This document shows positions 38,101 through 51,065 of a DNA stretch of 64,000 nt, piece after piece; the first letter of the stretch is position 1, and every line of letters starts with the position of its first letter. Where the stretch lies: the NCBI GenBank assembly GCA_026874595.1, contig CM049314.1:51941812-52005811 (forward strand), given 5' to 3'. A model generated the notes under the pieces. The model saw only the letters and a list, made by a program, of their open reading frames with translations. It was not told where the DNA came from and ran no database searches. The stretch is from Sipunculus nudus (lineage: Eukaryota; Annelida; Sipuncula; Golfingiida; Sipunculidae). A program made the translations under genes and the position numbers.

Positions 38101-41100
38101 CTTCGGTCATGCAATACTCCAGTAAGTGTTTGTAACCTGTAATATATGCTCAATCCAGTATACGGCTTACCCTAACCCTTCGAGCATGAAACACTCCAGT
38201 AAGTGTTTGTAACCTGTAATATATGCTCAATCCAGTATACAGGTTACCCTATCCCTTGGGGCATGAAATACTCCAGTAAGTGTTTGTAACCTGTAGTATA
38301 TGCTCAATCCAGTTTAAGGGTTACCCTAACCCTTGGGGCATGAAATACTCCAGTAAGTGTTTGTAACCTCTATTATATGATCAGTCCAGTAAGGGTTCGT
38401 CAGTATTAATATAAGCTGTTTTCGGTGATACGGGTTACCCTAACCCTTCCGGCATGAAATACTCCAGTAAGTGTTTGTAACCTGTAGTATATGCTCAATC
38501 CAGTATATGGGTTACCCTAACCCTTCGGGCATGAAATACTCCAGTAAGTGTTTGTAACCTGTAATATATGCTCAATCCAGTATACGGGTTACCCTAACCC
38601 TTCCGGCATGAAATACTCCAGTAAGTGTTTGTAACCTGTAATATATGCTCAATCCAGTTTACAGGTTACCCTAACCCTTCGGGCATGAAATACTCCAGTA
38701 AGTGTTTGTAACCTGTGGTATATGCTCAATCCAGTATACGGGTTACCCTAACCCTTCGGGCATGAAATACTCCAGTAAGTGTTTGCAACCTGTAGTATAT
38801 GCTCAATCCAGTATACGGGTTACCCTAACCCTTCAGGCATGAAATACTCCAGTAAGTGTTTGTAACCTGTAGTTTATGCTCAATCCAGTATATGGGTTAC
38901 CCTAACCCTTCGGGCATGAAATACTCCAGTCAGTGTTTGTAACCTGTAATATATGCTCAATCCAGTATACGGGGTACCCTAACCTTTCGGGCATGAAATA
39001 CTCCAGTAAGTGTTTGTTACCTGTAATATATGCTCAATCCAGTATACGGGTTACCCAAACCCTTTGGGCATGAAATACTCCAGTAAGTGTTTGTAACCTG
39101 TAATATATGCTCAATCCAGTATACGGGTTACCCTACCCCTTCCGGCATGAAATACTCCAGTAAGTGTTTGTAACCTGTAATATATGCTCAATCCAGTTTA
39201 CAGGTTACCCTAACCCTTCGGCATGAAATACTCCAGTAAGTGTTTGTAACCTGTGGTTTATGCTCAATCCAGTATACGGGTTACCCTAACCCTTCGGGCA
39301 TGAAATACTCCAGTAAGTGTTTGCAACCTGTAGTATATGTTCAATCCAGTATACGGGTTACCCTAACCCTTCAGGCATGAAATACTCCAGTAAGTGTTTG
39401 TAACCTGTAATATATGCTCAATCCAGTATACGGGTTACCCTAACCCTTCGGGCATGAAATAGTCCAGTAAGTGTTTGTAACCTGTAATATATGCTCAATC
39501 CAGTATACGGGTTACCCTAACCTTTCGGGCATGAAATACTCCAGTAAGTGTTTGTATCCTGTAATATATGCTCAATCCAGTGTACGGGTTATCCTAACCC
39601 TTCAGGCATGAAATACTCCAGTAAGTGTTTGTAACCTGTAATATATGCTCAATCCAGTATACGGGTTACCCTAACCCTTCGGGCATAAAATACTCCAGTA
39701 AGTGTTTGTAACCTGTAATATATGCTCAATCCTGTATACGGGTTAACCTATCCCTTCAGGCATGAAATACTCCAGTAAGTGTTTGTAACCTGTAGTATAT
39801 GCTCAATCCAGTTTACGGGTTACCCTAACCCTTCAGGCATGAAATACTCCAGTAAGTGTTTGTAACCTGTGGTATATGGTCAATCCAGTAAGGGTTTGTC
39901 AGTATTAATATAAGCTGTTTTCGGTGATACGGGTTACCCTAACCCTTCGGGCATGAAATACTCCAGTAAGTGTTTGCAACCTGTAGTATATGCTCAATCC
40001 AATATACGAGTTACCCTAACCCTTCAGGCATGAAATACTCCAGAAAGTGTTTGCAAACTGTAGTATATGCTCAATCCAGTATACGGGTTAACCTAACCCT
40101 TCAGGCATGAAATACTCCAGTAAGTGTTTGTAACCTGTAATATATGCTCAATCCAGTATATGGGTTACCCTAACCCTTCGGGCATGAAATACTCCAGTCA
40201 GTGTTTGTAACCTGTAATATATGCTCAATCCAGTATACGGGTTACCCTGACCCTTCGGGCATGAAATACTCCAGTAAGTGTTTGTAACCTGTAATATATG
40301 CTCTATCCAGTATATGGGTAACCCTAACCCTTCGGGCATGAAATACTCCAGTAAGTGTTTGTAACCTGTAAGATATGCTCAATCCAGTATACAGGTTACC
40401 CTAACCCTTTGGACATGAAATACTCCAGTAAGTGTTTGTCACCTCTTATATATACTCTATCCAGTATACCGGTTACCCTAACCCTTTGGGCATGAAATAC
40501 TCTAGTTAGTGTTTGTCACTATCATTATATATACCATATCCTAATATGGGTTACCCTAACCCTTCGGGCATGAAATACTCTATTAATGGTTTGTAAGTAG
40601 GAATATATGCTTAATCCTGGATAGGGTAACCTTTACCCTTCGACGTGAAATACTCCAGTAAGTGTTTGTCATAATTAATATATGCTCTATCGGTATATAC
40701 ATTACCCTAACCCTTCGGGGATGAAATACTCCAGTAAGTGTTTGTCACCTTTAATATATGCTCTATCAGGAATAAGGGTTACCCTAACCCTTCGGGCATA
40801 GAATACTCCAGTAAGTGTTTGTCACCTCTTATATATACTCTATCCAGTATATGGGTTACCCTAACCCTTCAGGCATGAAATACTACAGTAAGTGTTTGTC
40901 ACTATTAATATATGCTCCATCCAGTATATGGGTTACCCTAACCCTTCGGGCATGAAATACTCCAATAAGTGTTTGTAACCTGTAATATATGCTCAATCCA
41001 GTGTACGGGTTACCCTAACCCTTCGGGCATGAAATACTCCAGTAAGTGTTTGTAACCTGTAATATATGCTCAATCCAGTATACGGGTTACCCTAACCCTT

Positions 41101-44100
41101 CGGGCATGAAATACTCCAGTTAGTGTTTGTAACCTGTGATATATGCTCAATCCAGTATACGGGTTACCCTAACCCTTCGGGCATAAAATACTCCGGTAAG
41201 TGTTTGTAACCTGTGGTATATGGTCAATCCAGTAAGGGTTTGTCAGTATTAATATAAGCTGTTTTCGGTGATACAGGTTACCCTAACCCTTCAGGCATGA
41301 AATACTCCAGTAAGTGTTTGCAACCTGTAGTATATGCTCAATCCAATATATGGGTTACCCTAACCCTTCCGGCATGAAATACTCCAGGAAGTGTTTGTAA
41401 CCTGTAGTATATGCTCAATCCAGTATACGGGTTACCCTAACCCTTCAGGCATAAAATACTCCAGTAAGTGTTTGTAACCTGTAATATATGCTCAATCCAG
41501 TATACGGGTTACCCTATCCCTTGGGGCATGAAATACTCCAGTGTTTGTAACCTGTAGTATATGCTCAATCCAGTTTACAGGTTACCCTATCCTTTAGCAA
41601 TGAAATACTCCAGTAAGTGTTTGTAACCTCTAGTATATGCTCAATCCAGTAAGGGTTCGTCAGTATTAATATAAGCTGTGTTCGGTGATACGGGTTACCC
41701 TAACCCTTCAGGCATGAAATACTCCAGTAAGTGTTTGTAACCTTTAATATATGCTCTATCAGGAATAAGGGTTACCCTAACCCTTCGGGCATAGAATACT
41801 CCAGCAAGTGTTTGTCACCTCTTATATATACTCTATCCAGTATATGGGTTACCCTAACCCTTCAGGCATGAAATACTACAGTAAGTGTTTGTCACTATTA
41901 ATATATGCTCCATCCAGTATATGGGTTACCCTAACTCTTCGGGCATGAAATACTCCAATAAGTGTTTGTAACCTGTAGTATATGCTCAATCCAGTAAGGG
42001 TTCGTCAGTATTAATATAAGCTGTTTTCGGTGATACAGGTTACCCTAACCCTTCGGGCATGAAATACTCCAGTAAGTGTTTGCAACCTGTGGTATATGCT
42101 CAATCCAGTATACGGGTTACCCTCACCCTTTGGGCGTGAAAAACTCCAGTAAGTGTTTGTAACCTGTAGTATATGCTCAATCCAGTATACGGGTTACCCT
42201 AACCCTTCGGGCATAAAATACTCCAGTAAGTGTTTGTGACCTGTAATATATGCTTAATCCAGTATACGGGTTACCCTAACCCTTCGGTCATGCAATACTC
42301 CAGTAAGTGTTTGTAACCTGTAATATATGCTCAATCCAGTATACGGGTTACCCTAACCCTTCCGGCATGAAATACTCCAGTAAGTGTTTGTAACCTGTAG
42401 TATATGCTCAATCCAGTATATGGGTTACCCTAACCCTTCGGGCATGAAATACTCCAGTAAGTGTTTGTAACCTGTAATATATGCTCAATCCAGTATACGG
42501 GTTACCCTAACCCTTCCGGCATGAAATACTCCAGTAAGTGTTTGTAACCTGTAATATATGCTCAATCCAGTTTACAGGTTACCCTAACCCTTCGGGCATG
42601 AAATACTCCAGTAAGTGTTTGTAACCTGTGGTATATGCTCAATCCAGTATACGGTTACCCTAACACTTCGGGCATGAAATACTCCAGTAAGTGTTTGCAA
42701 CCTGTAGTATATGCTCAATCCAGTATACGGGTTACCCTAACCCTTCAGGCATGAAATACTCCAGTAAGTGTTTGTAACCTGTAGTTTATGCTCAATCCAG
42801 TATATGGGTTACCCTAACCCTTCGGGCATGAAATACTCCAGTCAGTGTTTGTAACCTGTAATATATGCTCAATCCAGTATACGGGGTACCCTAACCTTTC
42901 GGGCATGAAATACTCCAGTAAGTGTTTGTAACCTGTAATATATGCTCAATCCAGTATACGGGTTACCCAAACCCTTTGGGCATGAAATACTCCAGTAAGT
43001 GTTTGTAACCTGTAATATATGCTCAATCCAGTATACGGGTTACCCTACCCCTTCCGGCATGAAATACTCCAGTAAGTGTTTGTAACCTGTAATATATGCT
43101 CAATCCAGTTTACAGGTTACCCTAACCCTTCGGCATGAAATACTCCAGTAAGTGTTTGTAACCTGTGGTTTATGCTCAATCCAGTATACGGGTTACCCTA
43201 ACCCTTCGGGCATGAAATACTCCAGTAAGTGTTTGCAACCTGTAGTATATGTTCAATCCAGTATACGGGTTACCCTAACCCTTCAGGCATGAAATACTCC
43301 AGTAAGTGTTTGTAACCTGTAATATATGCTCAATCCAGTATACGGGTTACCCTAACCCTTCGGGCATGAAATAGTCCAGTAAGTGTTTGTAACCTGTAGT
43401 ATATGCTCAATCCAGTATATGGGTTACCCTAACCCTTCGGGCATGAAATACTCCAGTAAGTGTTTGTAACCTGTAATATATGCTCAATCCAGTATACGGG
43501 TTACCCTAACCTTTCGGGCATGAAATACTCCAGTAAGTGTTTGTAACCTGTAATATATGCTCAATCCAGTATACGGGTTACCCAAACCCTTTGGGCATGA
43601 AATACTCCAGTAAGTGTTTGTAACCTGTAATATATGCTCAATTCAGTATACAGGTTACCCTTACCCTTTGGGCATAAAATACTCCATTAAGTGTTTGTAA
43701 CCTGTAATATATGCTCAATCCAGTATATGGGTTACCCTAACCCTTCGCGCATGAAATACTCCAGTAAGTGTTTGTAACCTGTAGTATATGCTCAATCCAG
43801 TTTACAGGTTACCCTAACCCTTCAGGCATGAAATACTCCAGTAAGTGTTTGTAACCTGTGGTATATGGTCAATCCAGTAAGGGTTTGTCAGTATTAATAT
43901 AAGCTGTTTTCAGTGATATGAGTCACCCTAACCCTTCGGGCATGAAATACTCCAGTAAGTGTTTGTAACCTGTAATATATGCTCAATCCAGTATACGGGT
44001 TACCCTAACCCTTCGGGCATGAAATACTCCAGTAAGTGTTTGTAACCTGTAGTATATGGTCAATCCAGTAAGGGTTTGTCAGTATTAATATAAGCTGTTT

Positions 44101-47100
44101 TCGGTGATATGGGTCACCCTAACCCTTCGGGCATGAAATACTCCAGTAAGTGTTTGTAACCTGTAATATATGCTCAATCCAGTATACGGGTTACCCTAAC
44201 CCTTCGGGCATGAAATACTCGAGTAAGTGTTTGCAACCTGTAGTATATGCTCAATCCAGTATACGGGTTACCCTAACCCTTCAGGCATGAAATACTCCAG
44301 TAAGTGTTTGTAACCTGTAGTTTATGCTCAATCCAGTATATGGGTTACCCTAACCCTTCGGGCATGAAATACTCCAGTCAGTGTTTGTAACCTGTAATAT
44401 ATGCTCAATCCAGTATACGGGTTACCCTAACCTTTCGGGCATGAAATACTCCAGTAAGTGTTTGTAACCTGTAATATATGCTCAATCCAGTATACGGGTT
44501 ACCCAAACCCTTTGGGCATGAAATACTCCAGTAAGTGTTTGTAACCTGTAATATATGCTCAATCCAGTATACGGGTTACCCTACCCCTTCCGGCATGAAA
44601 TACTCCAGTAAGTGTTTGTAACCTGTAATATATGCTCAATCCAGTTTACAGGTTACCCTAACCCTTCGGCATGAAATACTCCAGTAAGTGTTTGTAACCT
44701 GTGGTTTATGCTCAATCCAGTATACGGGTTACCCTAACCCTTCGGGCATGAAATACTCCAGTAAGTGTTTGCAACCTGTAGTATATGTTCAATCCAGTAT
44801 ACGGGTTACCCTAACCCTTCAGGCATGAAATACTCCAGTAAGTGTTTGTAACCTGTAATATATGCTCAATCCAGTATACGGGTTACCCTAACCCTTCGGG
44901 CATGAAATAGTCCAGTAAGTGTTTGTAACCTGTAGTATATGCTCAATCCAGTATATGGGTTACCCTAACCCTTCGGGCATGAAATACTCCAGTAAGTGTT
45001 TGTAACCTGTAATATATGCTCAATCCAGTATACGGGTTACCCTAACCTTTCGGGCATGAAATACTCCAGTAAGTGTTTGTAACCTGTAATATATGCTCAA
45101 TCCAGTATACGGGTTACCCAAACCCTTTGGGCATGAAATACTCCAGTAAGTGTTTGTAACCTGTAATATATGCTCAATTCAGTATACAGGTTACCCTTAC
45201 CCTTTGGGCATAAAATACTCCATTAAGTGTTTGTAACCTGTAATATATGCTCAATCCAGTATATGGGTTACCCTAACCCTTCGCGCATGAAATACTCCAG
45301 TAAGTGTTTGTAACCTGTAGTATATGCTCAATCCAGTTTACAGGTTACCCTAACCCTTCAGGCATGAAATACTCCAGTAAGTGTTTGTAACCTGTGGTAT
45401 ATGGTCAATCCAGTAAGGGTTTGTCAGTATTAATATAAGCTGTTTTCGGTGATATGAGTCACCCTAACCCTTCGGGCATGAAATACTCCAGTAAGTGTTT
45501 GTAACCTGTAATATATGCTCAATCCAGTATACGGGTTACCCTAACCCTTCGGGCATGAAATACTCCAGTAAGTGTTTGTAACCTGTAGTATATGGTCAAT
45601 CCAGTATACGGGTTACCCTAACCTTTCGGGCATGAAATACTCCAGTAAGTGTTTGTAACCTGTAATATATGCTCAATCCAGTATACGGGTTACCCAAACC
45701 CTTTGGGCATGAAATACTCCAGTAAGTGTTTGTAACCTGTAATATATGCTCAATTCAGTATACAGGTTACCCTTACCCTTTGGGCATAAAATACTCCATT
45801 AAGTGTTTGTAACCTGTAATATATGCTCAATCCAGTATATGGGTTACCCTAACCCTTCGCGCATGAAATACTCCAGTAAGTGTTTGTAACCTGTAGTATA
45901 TGCTCAATCCAGTTTACAGGTTACCCTAACCCTTCAGGCATGAAATACTCCAGTAAGTGTTTGTAACCTGTGGTATATGGTCAATCCAGTAAGGGTTTGT
46001 CAGTATTAATATAAGCTGTTTTCGGTGATATGAGTCACCCTAACCCTTCGGGCATGAAATACTCCAGTAAGTGTTTGTAACCTGTAATATATGCTCAATC
46101 CAGTATACGGGTTACCCTAACCCTTCGGGCATGAAATACTCCAGTAAGTGTTTGTAACCTGTAGTATATGGTCAATCCAGTAAGGGTTTGTCAGTATTAA
46201 TATAAGCTGTTTTCGGTGATATGGGTCACCCTAACCCTTCGGGCATGAAATACTCCAGTAAGTGTTTGTAACCTGTAATATATGCTCAATCCAGTATACG
46301 GGTTACCCTAACCCTTCGGGCATGAAATACTCCAGTAAGTGTTTGCAACCTGTAGTATATGCTCAATCCAGTATACGGGTTACCCTAACCCTTCAGGCAT
46401 GAAATACTCCAGTAAGTGTTTGTAACCTGTAGTTTATGCTCAATCCAGTATATGGGTTACCCTAACCCTTCGGGCATGAAATACTCCAGTCAGTGTTTGT
46501 AACCTGTAATATATGCTCAATCCAGTATACGGGTTACCCTAACCTTTCGGGCATGAAATACTCCAGTAAGTGTTTGTAACCTGTAATATATGCTCAATCC
46601 AGTATACGGGTTACCCAAACCCTTTGGGCATGAAATACTCCAGTAAGTGTTTGTAACCTGTAATATATGCTCAATCCAGTATACGGGTTACCCTACCCCT
46701 TCCGGCATGAAATACTCCAGTAAGTGTTTGTAACCTGTAATATATGCTCAATCCAGTTTACAGGTTACCCTAACCCTTCGGCATGAAATACTCCAGTAAG
46801 TGTTTGTAACCTGTGGTTTATGCTCAATCCAGTATACGGGTTACCCTAACCCTTCGGGCATGAAATACTCCAGTAAGTGTTTGCAACCTGTAGTATATGT
46901 TCAATCCAGTATACGGGTTACCCTAACCCTTCAGGCATGAAATACTCCAGTAAGTGTTTGTAACCTGTAATATATGCTCAATCCAGTATACGGGTTACCC
47001 TAACCCTTCGGGCATGAAATAGTCCAGTAAGTGTTTGTAACCTGTAGTATATGCTCAATCCAGTATATGGGTTACCCTAACCCTTCGGGCATGAAATACT

Positions 47101-50060
47101 CCAGTAAGTGTTTGTAACCTGTAAAATATGCTCAATCCAGTATACGGGTTACCCTAACCTTTCGGGCATGAAATACTCCAGTAAGTGTTTGTAACCTGTA
47201 ATATATGCTCAATCCAGTATACGGGTTACCCAAACCCTTTGGGCATGAAATACTCCAGTAAGTGTTTGTAACCTGTAATATATGCTCAATTCAGTATACA
47301 GGTTACCCTTACCCTTTGGGCATAAAATACTCCATTAAGTGTTTGTAACCTGTAATATATGCTCAATCCAGTATATGGGTTACCCTAACCCTTCGCGCAT
47401 GAAATACTCCAGTAAGTGTTTGTAACCTGTAGTATATGCTCAATCCAGTTTACAGGTTACCCTAACCCTTCAGGCATGAAATACTCCAGTAAGTGTTTGT
47501 AACCTGTGGTATATGGTCAATCCTGTAAGGGTTTGTCAGTATTAATATAAGCTGTTTTCGGTGATATGAGTCACCCTAACCCTTCGGGCATGAAATACTC
47601 CAGTAAGTGTTTGTAACCTGTAATATATGCTCAATCCAGTATACGGGTTACCCTAACCCTTCGGGCATGAAATACTCCAGTAAGTGTTTGTAACCTGTAG
47701 TATATGGTCAATCCAGTAAGGGTTTGTCAGTATTAATATAAGCTGTTTTCGGTGATATGGGTCACCCTAACCCTTCGGGCATGAAATACTCCAGTAAGTG
47801 TTTGTAACCTGTAATATATGCTCAATCCAGTATACGGGTTACCCTAACCCTTCGGGCATAAAAAACTCCAGTAAGTGTTTGTAACCTGTAATATATGCTC
47901 AATCCTGTATACGGGTTAACCTATCCCTTTGGGCATGGAATACTCCAGTAAGTGTTTGTAACCTGTAATATATGCTCAATCCAGTATACGGGTTACCCTT
48001 TCCCTTGGGCATGAAATATTCCAGTAAGTGTTTGTAACCTGTAGTATATGCTCAGTTCAGTTTATTGGTTACCCTAACCCTTTGGGCATGAAATACTCCA
48101 GTAAGTGTTTGTAACCTCTAGTATATGCTCAATCCAGTAAGGGTTTGTCAGTATTAATATAAGCTGTTCTGGTGATACGGGTTACCCTTACCCTTTGGGA
48201 ATGAAATACTCCAGTAAGTGTTTGTAACCTGTAATATATGCTCAATCAAGTTTACAGTTTACCCTAACCCTTCGGGCATGAAATACTCCAGTAAGTGTTT
48301 GTAACCTGTAATATATGCTCAATCCAGTATACGGGTTACCCTAACCCTTCGGGCATGAAATACTCCAGTAAGTGTTTATAACCTGTAATATATGCTCAAT
48401 CCAGTATACGGGTAACCCTAACCCTTGGGGCATGAAATACTCCAGTAAGTGTTTGTAACCTGTAATATATGCTCAATCCAGTATACGGGTTACCCTAACC
48501 CTTCAGGCATGAAATACTCCAGTAAGTGTTTGTAACCTGTAATATATGCTCAATCCAGTATACGGGTTACCCTAACCCTTCGGGCATAAAATACTCCAGT
48601 AAGTGTTTGTAACCTGTAATATATGCTCAATCCTGTATACGGGTTAACCTATCCCTTCAGGCATGAAATACTCCAGGAAGTGTTTGTAACCTGTAGTATA
48701 TGGTCAATCCAGTAAGGGTTCGTCAGTATTAATATAAGCTGTTTTCGGTGATATGGGTTACCCTAACCCTTCGGGCATGAAATACTCCAGTAACTGTTTG
48801 CAACCTGTAGTATATGCTCAATCCAGTAAAAGGGGTACCCTAACCCTTCAGGCATGAAATACTCCAGGAAGTGTTTGTAACCTGTAGTATATGCTCAATC
48901 CAGTATACGGGTTACCCTAACCCTTCGGGCATGAAATACTCCAGTAAGTGTTTGTAACCTGTAGTATATGCTCTGTCCAGTATATGGGTTACCCTAACCC
49001 TTCAGGCATGAAATACTCCAGTTAGTGTTTGTAACCTGTAGTATATGCTCAGTCCAGTAAGGGTTCGTCAGTATTAATATAAGCTGTTCTCGGTGGTACG
49101 GGTTACCCTAACCCTTCGGGCATGAAATACTTCAGTAAGTGTTTGTCACAATTAATATATACTATATACATGATATGGGTTACCCTAACCCTTTAAGCAT
49201 GAAATACTCCAGTTAGCATTTGACACTAGTAATATTCTGTAATATGGGTGACCATATTTCTTTGCATGACATACTCCAGTAATGTTTGTTTATGGTAATA
49301 TATGCTATATCCGGGATAAGGGTTTCCCTTATCCTTCATTCAGGAAATACAAAATTGAGTGTTTGTCACTATTAATATGTACTACATACGGTATACAGGT
49401 TACCCTAACCCTTCGGGCATGAAATACTCCAGTAAGTGTTTGTCACCTTTTATATATGCTCTATCCAGTAAACGGGTTACCCTGACCCTTCGGGCATGAA
49501 ATACTGCATTTAGCGTTTGACACTAGAAATATTCTGTCATATGGGTGAACTTATTGCATTGTCATGACATACTCCAGCAAAGTGTTTGTTTATGGTAATA
49601 TATGCTATATCCGGGATAAGGGTTTCCCTTATCCTTCATTCAGGAAATACAAAATTGTGTGTTTGTCACTATTAATATGTACTACATACGGTATACAGGT
49701 TACCCTAACCCTTCGGGCATGAAATACTCCAGTAAGTGTTTGTCACCCTTTATATATGCTCTATCCAGTATACGGGTTACCCTTTTGGCAGGAATTACTT
49801 CAGTAAGGGTTTGTAAGTATTAATATATGCTAGATCCTTGATATGGGTAACCCTAACCCTTTGGGCATGATATACTCAAAAGTGTTTGTCACCTTTAATA
49901 TATGCTCCATCCAGTATACGGGTTAACCTAACCCTTCAGGCATGAAATACTCCAGTGAGCATTTGACACTAGTAATATATGGTATAACCAGGATATTGGT
50001 TACCCTAACCCTTCATACAGGGAAAAGTAAAGTTAGTGTTTGTCACTATTAAATACTCCA
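35176..50060 (+). repeat. 77-bp satellite with a telomere-like motif, about 190 copies
   Basis: The consensus unit of 77 bp runs from GGGTTACCCTAACCCTTCGG through GCATGAAATACTCCAGTAAG and TGTTTGTAACCTGTAATATA to TGCTCAATCCAGTATAC. Every unit carries GGGTTA-CCC-TAACCC, an inverted pair of the telomeric hexamer. A longer unit type contains AAGGGTTTGTCAGTATTAAT then ATAAGCTGTTTTCGGTGATA. Higher-order repeats: the block around 35430-36530 recurs 4105 bp later, and GATATGAGTCACC recurs at 43915, 45451, 46027 and 47563 (spacings 1536, 576, 1536). Units degenerate towards 49100-50060. The identical 63-codon frames at 36043 and 40148 are copies of one repeat block. Confidence 0.95.
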
Positions 50061-50069
50061 GGGTTAGAT

Positions 50070-50363
50070 ATTAGGCAGTCCTGAAGTGTGAAAATAGATT
50101 TCAAATAAAAATGGACGTTTTTCCTTAAAATCTTGAAGGACGAAGTCCTATTGACCCAATTTTCGGCATGTAGGAGGTTTTGGGGACATCTAACTGTATG
50201 CCGAATTTCAGATTCGTAGGTCCAATGGTGTCAAAACGTGCCAGTCTTACAGACGGACATGTGGACGGAAGGACGGACGGACAGACAGACAGACAGACAG
50301 AAAACGGACAATGGATAACGACTATAGCTCAGATGACTTATAGTCAGCTGAGCTAAAAATGTT
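50070..50363 (+). mobile_element. tail of a dispersed retroelement-like repeat
   Basis: The segment ends with a GACG/GACA run (about 50253-50300), then a 13-bp stem TAGCTCAGATGAC (50325-50337) pairing with GTCAGCTGAGCTA (50343-50355), then AAAAATG. I associate this arrangement (polar text with AATTTCAG, GACGGAC microsatellite, AGCTCA...TGAGCT stem-loop, A-rich end) with very abundant repeats in bivalve genomes. The family name is not known to me. Confidence 0.5.
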
Positions 50364-51065
50364 AGCTGTCTTGCATGCTCATGTGCATACTTGTTTTTTT
50401 CATAAATATGTGTAATACGTACACTTGTTGGAATACCATAGGATCTAATCTTACATCAATATTATAAGAATCCTATATATGTTTTGCTAATTTCCAAGCA
50501 GAATCCTTATAGTCCTAATATACCTCCAGAGAATTCATACACCAAATGATCATGGAAGTCTCAAGGAAAACTTTAAGTGACCCATAAGAAACCGGCACCA
50601 AATTTTGTGAGGTTGTTTGATTGATCAAAATTGATATTGCCATGGAAACACATACCAGTCAAAAGAGTGTTCATCAGACATCTCATACAATGTTACACCA
50701 CTAGAAAATAGAAACGTTTCAACATACCATGCCAATCAAGGAGTTGCTTTGAGTGGGCAATAATTCAAGGTGACACTTGGAAAATGACAAAATAACCTTC
50801 TATTTACCATGATCTAGACCAGACACAGATTCTGGTTCTTTAATATCAACCACATCAGTATATCACCCCGTGATTCATGAGAAGGGGGGTTAGAGTGCCG
50901 AAAACCTAAAGTTTGACAGAATTATGAGTTTATGAAGGTAGTGATATTTTTAAGTGTTTTCTAGTCTTAATTAGTTTCCTGTGCAAGGACATATTGTCAA
51001 CATGTCAGTCAGCTGAACGTCATGACCCATGTGTCACTTGTTATAAATTGAAGCCATGAAACCTG
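50364..51065. other. single-copy sequence, no gene recognised
   Basis: AT-rich, with no frame over 60 codons that has a motif. It separates the telomere-like satellite from the inverted 78-bp satellite. Confidence 0.5.

Noticed and set aside
36043-40339. Identical 63-codon minus-strand frames at 36043 and 40148
   Set aside because: They fall inside the 4105-bp duplicated satellite block and follow the 77-bp period.
35176-50060. True telomere or CRISPR array
   Set aside because: The hexamers are not in tandem and appear once as an inverted pair per 77-bp unit. The units are contiguous with no unique spacers.
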